Shown here piece by piece: positions 12,673 to 24,091 of a stretch of 64,000 bases of DNA. The notes under the pieces are model-generated. The model was not told where the DNA came from and searched no databases. It saw only the letters and a list, made by a program, of their open reading frames with translations. The first letter of the stretch is position 1. Each line of letters starts with the position of its first letter. The DNA is from Synanceia verrucosa. Lineage: Eukaryota > Chordata > Actinopteri > Perciformes > Synanceiidae. The position numbers and the translations under genes were made by a program. The DNA lies in contig CM056569.1 in assembly GCA_029721515.1 (NCBI GenBank), positions 14,864,007 through 14,928,006 of the forward strand, given 5' to 3'.

Positions 12673-13096
12673 TAGGGCTGGGATGATAACCGCATCACTG
12701 CAATACTGCGGTCATTTTTATGCTGCTCTGTTGAATTGATTCATTATAAAATCATAATATTGTAAAGCCGAACACTGTGTCGCACATTTTATGCCATAGG
12801 GCAAGGAGTGATCGGCGGGGTTGCGGTGATCAGGAGGGTAGCAGGATTTGCGGCAGGGGTGGCGGAGTTGCCGTGATCACGGTGATCACGGAGGGTAGCG
12901 GGATTGCAGCGGGGGTGGCGGAATTGCCGTGATCACGGAGGTTGGCGGAGGTAGTTGGATTGCAGCGGGGATAGCGGGTTTGCAGATGGAGTGTTGGGGG
13001 GGATACTGCGGTAAATCGCTGTACCGCATTGATCGGGTGCTTTACCACCGCGGTAATAAAAAAAAAAAAAAAAAAATCCATACTGTCACAGCCCTA
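12673..13096. mobile_element. hAT-type element containing a GC-rich minisatellite
   Basis: The ends are TAGGGCTGGGATGATAAC and ACTGTCACAGCCCTA. Flanking 8-mers GTATTCAA (12665-12672) and CTAATCAA (13097-13104) match at 6 of 8. The body is related to the 10.6 and 33.4 kb copies in reverse orientation (TCTGTTGAATTGATTCAT, CACATTTTATGCCAT). About 12,812-12,985 is an imperfect tandem array with units of roughly 50 bases built around GCCGTGATCACGG and GCGGGATTGCAGCGGGG. A run of 19 A lies at 13,058-13,076. Confidence 0.75.
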
Positions 13097-14014
13097 CTAA
13101 TCAATCAAATATTATAGCAGCAGACAGTCATGGACACAGTTTTGTCAGCAGGGCAGCACCATACAGCAAGCACAGATTAAACCAACAGCAAACATTTTAC
13201 TTTACAGTATTAAGCACTCAGAACACTGTAGTGGATTTGATAGGTGAGCTACCTGTCCTTTACACATCCCAGCTAATAGCAATAACAGTTAATGAAACAA
13301 AATCATCCTCTTTTTTTCTCTTCCCTTTAACCTTGGAGCTTTGCGTTGGGGCTCTATGTCTGTTTGGAAAGCTGACAGCCTGAGCTGTTGTTGTCAGAGG
13401 TGTTGCTCTCAAATACCATTCTAAGGTTTCATTCAATCAGTCGTTCTCCCTGTGTCTCAGCATGCTGTGTATCGATGTTGGTTTGGAGCCCCTCTCCTAC
13501 AGTGAGATGCTGAAGTTGATGTAGCCAGAGGGCAGAATAAGCAGCCACCCAGCTGTGGATTGATGGGGGAGGAAGACACATGCGCGTAAACACACAAGCT
13601 CATGCACTCCTGCTATTGATCTGATCATCTTATTGCTGACTCCAATGTAATGCACTCATGTCAAAAGGGCTGTGGAGCTCCAGTAAGCTCCACAACACGC
13701 ATTCAATGAAACTGACCAAAGCTGGGTTACAGAAGAGTAATGTAACCCGAAATACTGTAATTCTCATACAGTCCTCTTTAGTCATGATGGTTTCTTGGCA
13801 CATTGGCACCAATGTGACCGCCTGCTTCTTCAAACATTTTTTTCTGTTACTCTTTCTTTCCCTGTGTGCTGTTTTTTCTTTCCAATGGATTTTTTTTCTT
13901 TGGTAAAAAAGGTTAGGTACCACAAGGCATTAGAAAGAAAATGTATTTCTTTGTGGTTTTGACCAACTTCCTCTTGTCTTTGCATATATTGTACATTTGA
14001 CAATACAGTTGCTG

Positions 14015-14743
14015 CATTAGTTGCTTTAATTCCAAATAAAAATTAATTCTGCTTAAAAAGACCATGTAAACACTTAGTTCTGAATGAAAACAATTATTCA
14101 GCATTAAACTTAATTCTGAAGTAAGTGGCTGGTTTACTCCACTTAGAGCTGAATCACTTTAATTCTCTTTCATGTAAACGTTTATTCTTCTTAAACTTTA
14201 TTCCAGTCATTCAGCGCATGCTCGTAAGAACAAAAAGCAGAAGCAGCAGAAGAAGATTCAGTCCTTGCTTCGGACTTTCATCCACTGCTCTTTGGATTTA
14301 CGAGTGGGACACAGGGGTGGGCTTAAGAAGTCATTTTTTCTTCCTCCCTTTTCCAACACTCTCCTCTTCCTCAGCAGACATATGTGAAGCGTGATAATAT
14401 CCTAGAGCTGCTGCTTAAAGAGTAGGCATATTTAACTGCGTGTATTATGTTTGTGTCCATGGTATAACGTTAAACCGAAATGACAAAAAAGTCAGGCGCC
14501 AGCTGGAGTGTGTTTTCTTCCAGTAGACAGTAATTACGTAAGTGCGCCCACTATCCAATCGGAACCCTTCCCGACCGCCAGATGTTGAGCGGAATTAAAT
14601 AAAGGCGATTTAACGTGTTGTCCATGTAAACCTCAATTCAGAATTATTATTTCCATGTCAACTCAAAGGAGAATATTTTAATTCTGAACTATTTAATTCC
14701 AAACAATTAATTCGGAATTAAAAAACATCATGTAAACGTGGCT
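14015..14743. mobile_element. Probable non-coding DNA transposon rich in AATTCTGAA / CATGTAAAC motifs
   Basis: CATGTAAAC-type motifs occur near 14,064, 14,171, 14,626 and 14,731 together with inverted AATTCCGAATTA-type motifs at both ends. The right end, ATCATGTAAACGTGGCTA, is fairly clear and the left end is not. The arrangement of AT-rich subterminal repeats suggests an old DNA transposon. Superfamily is unknown. Confidence 0.45.
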
Positions 14744-16298
14744 AGTATAAAAAAATTTTTGTCATGAAGATGAGACTTTTCATTCAACAACAGTAACACG
14801 CAGGGCATTTACCTTCATAGGAAAGAATGCTCAGCTAGAGATGCTGAAGCATGCACCACTGTGGGAAGTCATAAAAGGCCAGTTGTCCATTACCAAACTA
14901 ATGGACAGAGTACATCCTATAACCTAGTTAGAAAAGGGCTTAGTCTTTATAAGCCCTGCTCTCTCTAGTCCATAGTCCATTTCCTCCCACATTCTTACTC
15001 CTTCTCTAATTTTCACTTGGACTTGTCCATAGACTATGTTTTTACTGGTATGGGTGTTTTCATGTCCTAGTTTAACCAACTGATGCATAACTGTGTCTTT
15101 GTGCCTGTGCACACACATGCACAAGCTTCAACTCCAGCATCAGTGACTGGGAGTGTAATGGATCTACCTCAGGTTGCCCCCAGTGCATACATCTACATGA
15201 GCAGCGACAGGGCTGAGTGGAGGAGGGGGAAGAGACTAAAAGGGAGAGTGAAAGCTGCAGACGGAAAGATAGATAAGAACTTGTAAGTACTCCTTTCTAT
15301 TATCCAGCTAAAACAGCCATTGTTATCACCTTTGCACATGCTCTGTTGGGGCAGGGCAGTGCTATGTTTCACCCTGCACTGCACTGTGTGCCACCATGCC
15401 AGTGTGCGTGTTGGGGTTTGAGTGTCAATGATTATTTGGCAAGGCCAGAGGCTTTTTCAGCGTATCACTTTGATGATGTTGTACTCATGGCAGGCAGGTG
15501 ATAAAAATAGCTGTGTGCTTCCTCTGAGGCGAAAGAGGTGGCATTAACTGTGATCGCTGTGAGTGGATATGTATTTTAGAGGAGAACTTTCAGTAATCAG
15601 CATGGAAATAGCTTAATATTGCCTTTCTCCTACTAACACAACAGTACACAAATCAAAAGTGAACTAGTCGCAAAAACAAAGTGCTTTCCTTGCTTTCTCT
15701 CTCTGTGGTTCTTTCCCTTCCTTTTGTAATCCCTCTGCTCTCCTCCTCCACTGATCCTCTGTAGGCTCTTGCTTTTTATCCTGCTGGCAGGGACCATCTC
15801 ATGACATTACCTATGCAGGCAGGGTAATAGGACCCCTGGATTGATCCCTCCTTTCCTCCACTGGGGGATCTTTGGCCAAAGACTCATGTTACAAAGCTGA
15901 CATCATCTTTGGTACGTCCACCTCTCACAGTCATACTTCATCCACCCCACTAATCCTTCTCCTCCAGTGAAAAAAGATTTGCATGAATGAATGAATGAAT
16001 GAGGAGCTTTTGAAGGCCACATAACCAATGTAGGTTTTTGGCTATTAAAACAATGAAAAGTTGTTTGTTGCATTGTACAAATGTCAGTATGTGCAGTATC
16101 CAGTGTATTCTGCTGCAGCATTAACTAGCATTTGTGCAAATGACTGTTTAAAAATTGGATAATGGTGAATGTAGAGTCAATTATGAAAATATTCATTTTT
16201 ATTATTAATATTGAATATTAGCTCACTTTTATTTGTTACATCAGAGATAGTACATGTCATTAAAATTACTGTGTCCAACTCAGAAAGCAGCTAACAAG

Positions 16299-16691
16299 TA
16301 GGGCTGGTATTGTTAATTTTTTTATTATTATTATTTTATGATTTCACCTCTAAGTTTTTTTTTGTTTTTTTTTTTCGTGAAATTTGGGTTTTATCATAGT
16401 AGACATACTAGACAATGGTCTGATGACCCTCACCACAACAGGCTGCTCCATTACTCTTTAGGATGCTCTGTTTTACTGACAATGTTTCTTATGCTGGGAA
16501 AGTAGGGGGACAGATCGGTGTCACTATGAATCGGAGGGAGACATGTCCCCCTGTCTCCAGTGACATCTGAGACAGGGGGACATTGGTATCGAAGTTTAAC
16601 ACCGGAAGATGATTCATTTTTTTGATACCCGATAGGATCGGAGCTTTTCGGTCGGTGCTACAAAAGGATCAAAGTTCAGTATCCAGCCTTA
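16299..16691. mobile_element. hAT-type miniature element, 8-bp target duplication
   Basis: The left end is TAGGGCTGGTATTG and the right end CAGTATCCAGCCTTA. Flanking 8-mers CTAACAAG (16291-16298) and CTAATAAG (16692-16699) match at 7 of 8. The interior has T-rich stretches and GATACC/GGTATC motifs typical of fish elements of this kind. It is 393 bp and non-coding. Confidence 0.8.
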
Positions 16692-17451
16692 CTAATAAGG
16701 AGAGAAAAAATAGAATAGGACTGGGATGTAGAGTAGGCCTGGTTTTTATTAAATATCAGCAGCACTGTTTAATCAAAGTTGGACGACTCAAACATTAGCG
16801 GAGGTCATTCTATATCAGCAGGAACTGCAGCCAGATCCTGAGGACAAGCTCAAGTTTGAACATTGTTTGCTGAGACCACAATGTATTTAAAATCCTTATA
16901 ATATATTTTTTTGCTGATGTCCCAGGCACCTTTTTGTTTTTGCATAGCAAAATTAGTAGAGTACAATAAATCTGGATGAGAATAGATGTGAGCACTGTGC
17001 TGAAGGGAATTTTGCTGCATCACAAACTGCTGTGTGTGTATAATTTAAATGATGAGATTTTGGAGTGCAGAGTGTTGGAAATTAGTTCTCAGTAACTGAA
17101 TACATTAGCACCTTGTTGCAAACATTCAGTCATGTTTGGTCGATAAACACACCTTTGTGCTTGCTCCATCTCTGTCATTTACACAACCAAGGTTCACAAT
17201 GTAATATTCATGGTTTGGCCTCATGATGATGGTATGGCTGAGGGGAAAGTTGATTCTTCTGTACCTTGTCTCTCCCATTTTGTTCAAAATTTGTAGTTTT
17301 TTGTTTTTAAAAACACACTACATTTTGACACACCTTAATTTTCACAAACAACGTCCTCCAGATCCTGATTCGGATTACCTTTACTTTTACTACTACTATT
17401 ACTGATGTCGTTAAATGGTAACTCCACCCCATAACTTGCAAGATTCCTTCT

Positions 17452-17552
17452 TCCATCCATCCATCCATCCATCCATTTATTTTCTACCTCTTATCCTCAT
17501 AGGGTCCCACGGGGCTGGAGCCTATCCCTGTCTGTCTTAGGGCAGAAGACGA
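17452..17552 (-). mobile_element. Truncated tail fragment of the tRNA-like SINE
   Basis: An (ATCC)n tract at 17452-17476 is followed by sequence matching the SINE 3' end, including CTTATCCTCATAGGGTC and GGGCTGGAGCCTATCCC. Similarity fades after about 17,550, so the tRNA-like head is missing. This fits 5' truncation, which is common for retroposons, or simple decay. Confidence 0.7.
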
Positions 17553-18059
17553 TCCCTTCCTCCTCCCATCATATTTCTTAAAAAAAAAAACAACAAAAAA
17601 ACAATTTATAAATAAAAAAAAAATATATATATATAACTGACAAGTGAGGGTGCAATGCATGTAGGAGCCTTATGGCTATATGGTGTGTGCGTTAGGGCAC
17701 ACGTCTTGACACTTTTCAGTGTAGCATGAACAGTGACGTAGAGCTCAAAGTCAGAGCTAACCAGCCACGAGAAGCTACCATGATGCACTATGTCTGTGGT
17801 AGAAGCCCATTTGTGTCCTTTTGAGGGCGTCACAGTGTGGGTACCTGTGTTATATCTCGGCCAGCAGCTCTGCTGTGGCGCTATGGGGGAGTTGAGCTGA
17901 ACCTAAGCTGCACCTAAGCATCATCTTTTTGGGGAAGGAGTCAACCATATACCAGTACAAATCTGTGTGATTATGTGTGTTGTTGCTGGCAAATAAGAGA
18001 TGGTGGAAATAACCAGTGTGTTTTGCTAGCCCAGAATCACATCCATCCCAAGGGCATAG

Positions 18060-18995
18060 CAAGGTTAGTTTTGGATTATAGTTTAGTTTTACGTTGTTTT
18101 GACTTTTTCCCCCTCTAATTCAGTTAGTTCTAATTAGTTTTTAGAGCAGGTTTACTTGTTTTAGTTAGTTTTTATTTTTTTGTAAATGTTTTGTTTTTAT
18201 TAATTTTAGTTTTACTTTTTTCATCCATCCATTATCTACCGCTTATCCTCATAGGGTCACGGGGGGGGCTGGAGTCTATCCCAGCTGTCGTAGGGTGAAA
18301 GGCAGGGTACACCCTGGACAAGTCTCCACCTCATCGCAGGGCACATAGAGACAGACAACCACTCACACTCACATTCACACCTACGGTCAATTTAAATTAG
18401 CCAATTAACCTAATCCCCATGCATGTTTTTGGATGGTGGGAGGAAGCCAGAGTACCAGAGAGAACCCACGCAGACACGGGGAGAACATGCAAACTCCACA
18501 CAGAAAGGTCCTGGGCCCGGGATTCGAACCCAGTACCTTCTTGCCGTGAGGCGACAGTGCTAACCACTACACCACCGTGTCGCCCTACTTTTTTCATACT
18601 TTGGGTTATTTGTCAGGTGCAGGATTCAAAAAGAATAAAATAATAAAATTCAACAAAAATTACATTTTAACAAATGCGTTCAGTCACTGTAACAGTCCGC
18701 AGGAGAGCAGCATTAATTGCAAAATGAGTGTAATGCTGCTGCTGGGGTTAAATACAGGGAGTGTGCCTGCATGGTTCAAATCAAAATAGTCAAAGCCGAT
18801 TCTAAATGAGAAGTGAGGAGAAGCGACGGACCGTGAGGTGCCGTACGGTGCCGCCAGCTCACGTAAATTTACTTGAGCGAAAATAAATTAATTTTATCTC
18901 AGCCAAAATTGTCAAAGATGAAAACGAAGGAGACTAATTTCATTACGTTTTAGCCAGTGTTTTAGACACAAAATACTATTTCAGTTAGTTATCCT
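18060..18995. repeat. Old interspersed repeat hosting the 18.2 kb SINE
   Basis: The two flanks of the SINE (18,060-18,213 with many TTAGTTTTAG motifs, and 18,598-18,995 with AAAACGAAGGAGACTAATTT) look like halves of one common fish repeat. The ends are not resolved and no coding sequence is visible. A second orphan end, CTAGTGATGCACGGTAT at 19,001-19,017, follows directly and may belong to another decayed hAT. Confidence 0.4.
18225..18586 (-). mobile_element. tRNA-like SINE, full-length copy in reverse orientation
   Basis: This is the same retroposon as at 25.8 kb, inverted. On the plus strand it begins with the ATCC tail and ends CGTGTCGCCCT. The direct repeat ACTTTTTTCAT at 18214-18224 and 18587-18597 is the target duplication; its last bases may overlap the tail. 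The B-box GGTTCGAATCC is intact on the minus strand at 18520-18530. The copy sits inside an older repeat (18.06-18.99 kb), so it is the younger insertion. Confidence 0.87.
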
Positions 18996-19610
18996 TTTTT
19001 CTAGTGATGCACGGTATGAAAAATTTTTCATGGCTAATACCTGTACCAATAACTGTTAACTTCATATTTTTATATTTAATATAATATACATATAATCTGC
19101 AGTTTGTGCAGGATGCCATAATGAAAAAACTGACAAAATTTAGTAGCTCTGGCCTATCTGTAACAGCAAACAAAATTCTTGGCTATTCAAATGTTGAGTT
19201 ATTTTCATATCATATCATATTTACCATATGAAATGAATACATCAAATGCACTGTCATATCAAATCATAACACAATTAAAACAAAGTGCGTCCCTCAAAAA
19301 TTGTTCAACAGAACTGTGAATGATTTATGTGCAAAGAACAAGATTCATATTTACGTATTTAAGCATAAAAATATTTGTTGTGTTAACACTTGTTAACTTG
19401 TTTTTCTTTGCGCCTCTCGGAATCCTCACTGAACAGGTTTTGCAAACTGCAATGTTGATATAATTAATTAAGCAGTAGCATAATAGCCCTAACACTTCAT
19501 TCATAGAAGATTGCAAAGATCAGATGCTCATACAAGTAAAACTCTGAGGAAGACTAGATGGAAATAAGCTACAGCTGCAGTGTAAAGCTGTGTGTAAAGG
19601 GTGTGCATGG

Positions 19611-20407
19611 TCGGGCTGGGTTAAAAAAAATCGATTCAATTGATCTCCATTTAAATGGTTGATAATCGATTCATGAAATCCAAAGATTGATCTTTTAACT
19701 TGCATATTTTTATTCTTTATTGCACGTGCGGAGAAGTAGCCTGAAGTATAAACCCGCCTGCCAGTCTCGCCTGAGGGCATCAATCGCCATACATACACTA
19801 TATTGCCAAAAGTATTTTCTCACCTGCCATTCCTAATCCTAAACCCATTCTTTCACAAATGTTTGTAAAAGCAGTCTGCATGCCTAGGTGCTCGATTTTA
19901 TACACCTGTGGCCATGGAAGTGATTGGAACACCTGATTCTGATTATTTGGATGGGTGAGCGAATACTTTTGGCAATATAGTGTACGTCTAGCCTGCCGAA
20001 ACCGAAGAGGAAGAAGTCTTGCGTGATCAGCGTTTAGTGCTGCTTTCCAAGGAACAAGTTCTCGTGAGATGTTACTGCCTTTAGTCAAACAAACATGGCG
20101 GAAGCGAGTCCACCTCTCCACTGCCGGCGAGTTTAAAAGCTGATGTTTGGATGGATTTCGCATTTAAAATACAAGTAGTATGCAAAATATATATAAAAAA
20201 CAGGAAGAAAAAAATACAGCGGCAATACGACGAATCTTCGCAACCATTTGACGAGACATCACCCGTAAACACAGTCAGCAGGGAACAGCAGAAAATAACG
20301 GAGCATTTATTTTAACTGAAATATCCCTAACTGAATCTATATCGAATCGGGACCTTGAAATATCAAATTGAACCGATGTGGAAAATCTGAATCGATAGCC
20401 TGCCTTA
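19611..20407. mobile_element. hAT-type element with a perfect 8-bp target duplication
   Basis: GTGCATGG flanks the element exactly at 19603-19610 and 20408-20415. The left end is TCGGGCTGGGTT followed by AATCGATTCA; the right end is GAATCGATAGCCTGCCTTA. Both subterminal regions are rich in ATCGATTC motifs. It is non-coding, and a Tc1-like fragment (19796-19982) is inserted in it. The perfect duplication suggests it is younger than the other hAT copies here. Confidence 0.85.
19796..19982 (-). mobile_element. Tc1-like deletion derivative nested in a hAT element
   Basis: Inverted repeats CACTATATTGCCAAAAGTAT and ATACTTTTGGCAATATAGTG are bounded by TA dinucleotides at 19794-19795 and 19983-19984, the Tc1/mariner target. 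The minus strand resembles the 5' leader of fish Tc1 elements up to about where the transposase would start (ATTTGTGAAAGAATGGG), then runs straight into the other end. The transposase body is deleted, leaving 187 bp. Confidence 0.85.
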
Positions 20408-20812
20408 GTGCATGGATTTGTGTGGTTGTGACATTTGGTGTGTATGTGTCTGTTAAAGTCCATATAGGGCTCTGTCTCCAGTAATATTATGTAGGAGTAC
20501 TCTTCATAGTTTGATATCAGTACTGGACTGCAAGGACGCACTCTGAGACAGACTGGCCATTCATATCTTCACATCTCCACTTGTCTCCACTTGCCTGTGA
20601 TACGTGGTGTGAGAACTGTCATTACTTTGCTGAAAATATAATAAAAAGAGATGTGCATATGAATGTGGGCTAGTAATGTAGCTGAATATGTTAACATTCT
20701 TTTCTGGCAATACACAGGTCTGCTCTTTTTGTTTTTTCACACGCTGAGAGGTGAAGGAAGAAGGAGGTAAAAGGATGCAGGTAAAAGGTATTCGTACATG
20801 AATGCACATACC

Positions 20813-20843
20813 CTCACTGGCCACTTTATTAAGTACACCTGTC
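20813..20843. mobile_element. Terminal fragment of another Tc1-like element
   Basis: CACTGGCCACTTTATTAAGT followed by ACACCTG matches the end sequence of a common fish Tc1-like family. No partner inverted repeat or transposase was found nearby, so this is a remnant. Confidence 0.4.
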
Positions 20844-21060
20844 CAATCCAATCCATTGTTGTGTTGTTTTAGTCTGACGAGGATGTTTTAAGTTAAACAT
20901 TCCGCCTCTGTCATTAGCAACTGGACCTTGGCTGACGTGGTTTATAGACAAAGGTCACTGTGGGTGTAAAGACACAAGACACTGATGTGAGTACTGTTTT
21001 CCTCCAAATACATTCAGTGCTCACTAAATAATAGTTTCTAGGGAGAGGCAGTGCTCTGAG

Positions 21061-21084
21061 ACACACACACACACACACACACAC
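21061..21084. repeat. (AC)n microsatellite
   Basis: Twelve AC units. Confidence 0.9.
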
Positions 21085-23799
21085 ATTTCTCAAACACTCA
21101 TCTGTTCTTGCACTCAGCACCATAGTAGCATAAATCGATAGCCTAAAGCTGCCTGTTAAAGACCTTGGTGGGAGACTTGGCTCTCTCAAAGCTTGCTTTT
21201 TAACTGTGGGGATGCAGGATATCATTTTATTAATGGCCTGTGCTTTTTAAGTGTGCAGCCTTTTGTGAAGTATGTAGCTCAAAAAGTGCTGTACATCCCA
21301 CTGACATTTTAGAGTGAGTTTGTGTAATATTCATGAAAATCAGGCTTTACACCCAACTCCAGTCAAAAGAAAAGGTGGTGAGTGCAGTCACATAATCCAC
21401 TTCCACTCTTCCCAAGGAGTGGGACAGATGACCGCATGGGAGGGAGAAGACAGGGGAGAAGGAGATAAGTAAGGAGTTAAGGACCCTCAATAATTGATTT
21501 TCATCAGCTGATATAAATGTTCTTTATTCCACTTGAAATAAATGAAAAGTCTGCCAAGGTTTTAAAAAGTTTATTTTATTTTATTTAATTTTTTTTTAAA
21601 TGCTACCCCATATTTCATCCAGTCAAAATTATTCACAGATTCCAAGCGTGGACTGGTTTTCAAGGTCTGCTTTGAAGCGGTGTGCAGGGACAAATTCTTC
21701 ACAGTGGTGTGGAATACCTAGCAAAGAAGCAGTAATTTCTCCTTTTTATTTTTTCTCCTTTTGACTCCTGTTGAAATATACATGGTGTTGCTAGGGATCC
21801 CAGAGTGCCTTCTCATGTCCCAGACTTAAACACATCCTCACTGCAGGCTTCAGTCTGTTTGCAGACTTTATTGATAGTTTATCTTTATCAATACATTTCA
21901 TTGCTGTTTTTGTATGCATCTTTGGTTGTGCATGTGTTTGAGCCTTGGCTAAATATAGTTGCTGTCATGTCTGTCTGTCCCTGGTGGTGGTTTGCCCTGC
22001 AGTTTCTGAACCTTGCATATTTTACAGGCTGGGTCCATCAGCTGGCCACCTCACAACAGCCCTGACAGGTGTTGTCTGTCGTCTCGCCTCTTTCTCCAGA
22101 CCTCTGCACAAAGCACACACAAATCACATGCACAGCCTGTAACTGTTGTGATGAGAGCAGACACCAAGGCACTGTCATATATTCATCATGTTGTTGATCA
22201 TTGTTTTCATGCTCAAAATGACACAATGCATCTCTCAATACAAGAGCTACATGTATAAATATGTATATAGTCGATACACATTAAAGTTCATTTACCTAAA
22301 GAAATGGAGTCAATATAGGTTCATCTACAGTACCATCAATCCCAAATAGAGAAAACTGATTATCTGAAAATGTTTCAGGCTAGGGAGTCCTTGGCGAGCT
22401 CAAAACTAGTGAAGTAGAAAGCACTGTGTGGTGGGGTCTCTCCTTCCATCTCTGCACATGTTTTCGGGCTAGTTTCCATTCCCGTCGCTGTGGCCTCATT
22501 TCTACCCTGTCTGCTCTGCTGGTGAAATGAGAAAAAGTGTGAATTTACTATTACAGAACACTGCAATAATTAAAACAGCAGTTCCTCGGGGTTTCACAAA
22601 GCGGAGACTTTGTTGCACCATATGGGTGTCAGTTTCAGGAAGGAAGCGTTGAGGGCCACCGCCTGTGAGCAAGGTCCTTGTCTAACACGTTTCTGGGTCT
22701 CCAGCCACTTCTACTTAAGCCTTCACACCTCAGGCCAACCTGATTAGGCCACCTCTGCCTTGTTTCCATCCACTTTCTCTTTATTAGCTAATTGGATTAG
22801 CTCTCTCAGGGGGCCACATCGGATCAGCACACCAACCTGTGCTCTGTCCATCTCTGCCTCATTTTCTACCCTCCCCTCTTTCTTTCTCTGCCTCATTTAA
22901 CTGTTTCGAAATATCGCTTTTTCTTTTTTTTTTTTTGACATAGCTCCTTCACTTAATGCCAGAGATGCATGAAGGAGTCCAAAAGGAAGATATTTTTAGA
23001 CACTTGTGTTTGTGTACCATCTGTGAACACACATGTACTGGACATGCACACATACTTAAAGTGATTTAATTATTCATGTCAACGTTTAGAGATTTCCCCT
23101 TCTTCTGTTGGTCAATTTTCCCTTGTGCCAGAAACACACAAAGAAGGCTAAGTTTTAATGCTGCTTTACTGATGCTGGGTGTGGGATCATAAAACCAGAC
23201 AGCATCATCCCTGACTTATCACTGGCAATATAAACATAATAACTCCACTGGGATGTTGCATTACGCTGTAATTGACCCTTCCTCATCTGCAAAATTGAGC
23301 CCATCATTTCCAGCTCATGTGTGGCAAGTCTTTAGTCTGGCTGGCTAATGAGAATATGAGGGCTAGCTTGATGCTATCAGTGCATCAGGGCTGTCAAAAT
23401 TGGACAAAAATAATGTTGAACATCCCTCTAAAAACCCTCTAAAACATAGGTTTGAGCTATTCTAATTGTATGCTTTATGTCCAAACTAAATGCAAGCAAG
23501 CATGAGTACCAAAAACAGTTTGATTGCACTGTTTTTTTTATTAGCATTCCCTGAACTGACCATGAGCAACACAATGGGATGTGGCATGACGGCTGATTTT
23601 ATCGTCTATACATGAATTCAACATATATAAAACTAGGAGCTGAAAAGTTCTGCAGAGAGAGCGAGAGAGAGGACAAATGTGAGTCAGCACAACACTTTGG
23701 CAACAGTAACATTTTTTCAAAAGTTAATGCCAATGAATACAGACTGAAGCAGAATATCTTGTTATATGTTGGGGTTTTTGGGTGTGATTACATCCATCT

Positions 23800-24091
23800 T
23801 TACCTCCACCAAGGAGGTCATGTTTTCACCAGGGTTTGTTTATTTGTATGTTGGTTTGCAAAATAACTCAAAAAGTTATGGATTTTGACAAAATTTCCAG
23901 GATTGGTCAGAAGTGAAATAGAGCAAAAATTTGTACATGATATTAATGTGAATACAATGTTACATGTGGGTTTCAAGGTGTGTCAAAATCAACACATTCA
24001 CTCTTTGGCGTTGTGGGCTTGCAGGAGTATAATCTCTCTCAGAATGCTGCCTTGGCAGAGGTCTGCGCTCTCTGAGTGTTTTTCTAGTTTT
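23800..24091 (+). repeat. Interspersed repeat (AAGGAGGTCATGTTTTCACC type)
   Basis: It runs from ACCAAGGAGGTCATGTTTTC through AACTCAAAAAGTTATGGATT to GCAGAGGTCTGCGCTCTCTG followed by AGTGTTTTTCTAGTT. This repeat type occurs widely in fish genomes. The middle appears shortened compared with copies I recall. The open frame at 23885-24094 lies entirely inside it and is not a gene. Confidence 0.6.

Larger units (their letters stand above)
20416..23799. other. No gene seen: unique sequence
   Basis: Only a Tc1-like end fragment (20.81 kb), an (AC)n tract and a T-rich stretch near 21,565-21,600 are recognised. No coding signal. Confidence 0.55.

Noticed and set aside
18397..18597. Small protein containing RHGGVVVSTVAS
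   Set aside because: It lies inside the SINE copy and is repeated at 25,776-25,964. It is a repeat translation, not a gene.
19798..20163. 121-codon minus-strand open frame
   Set aside because: It crosses the Tc1-like derivative and the surrounding hAT element. The Tc1 part is non-coding leader sequence.
23387..23620. CAGGGCTGTCAAAATTGG as a hAT left end
   Set aside because: No matching right end or 8-bp duplication was found within several hundred bases.
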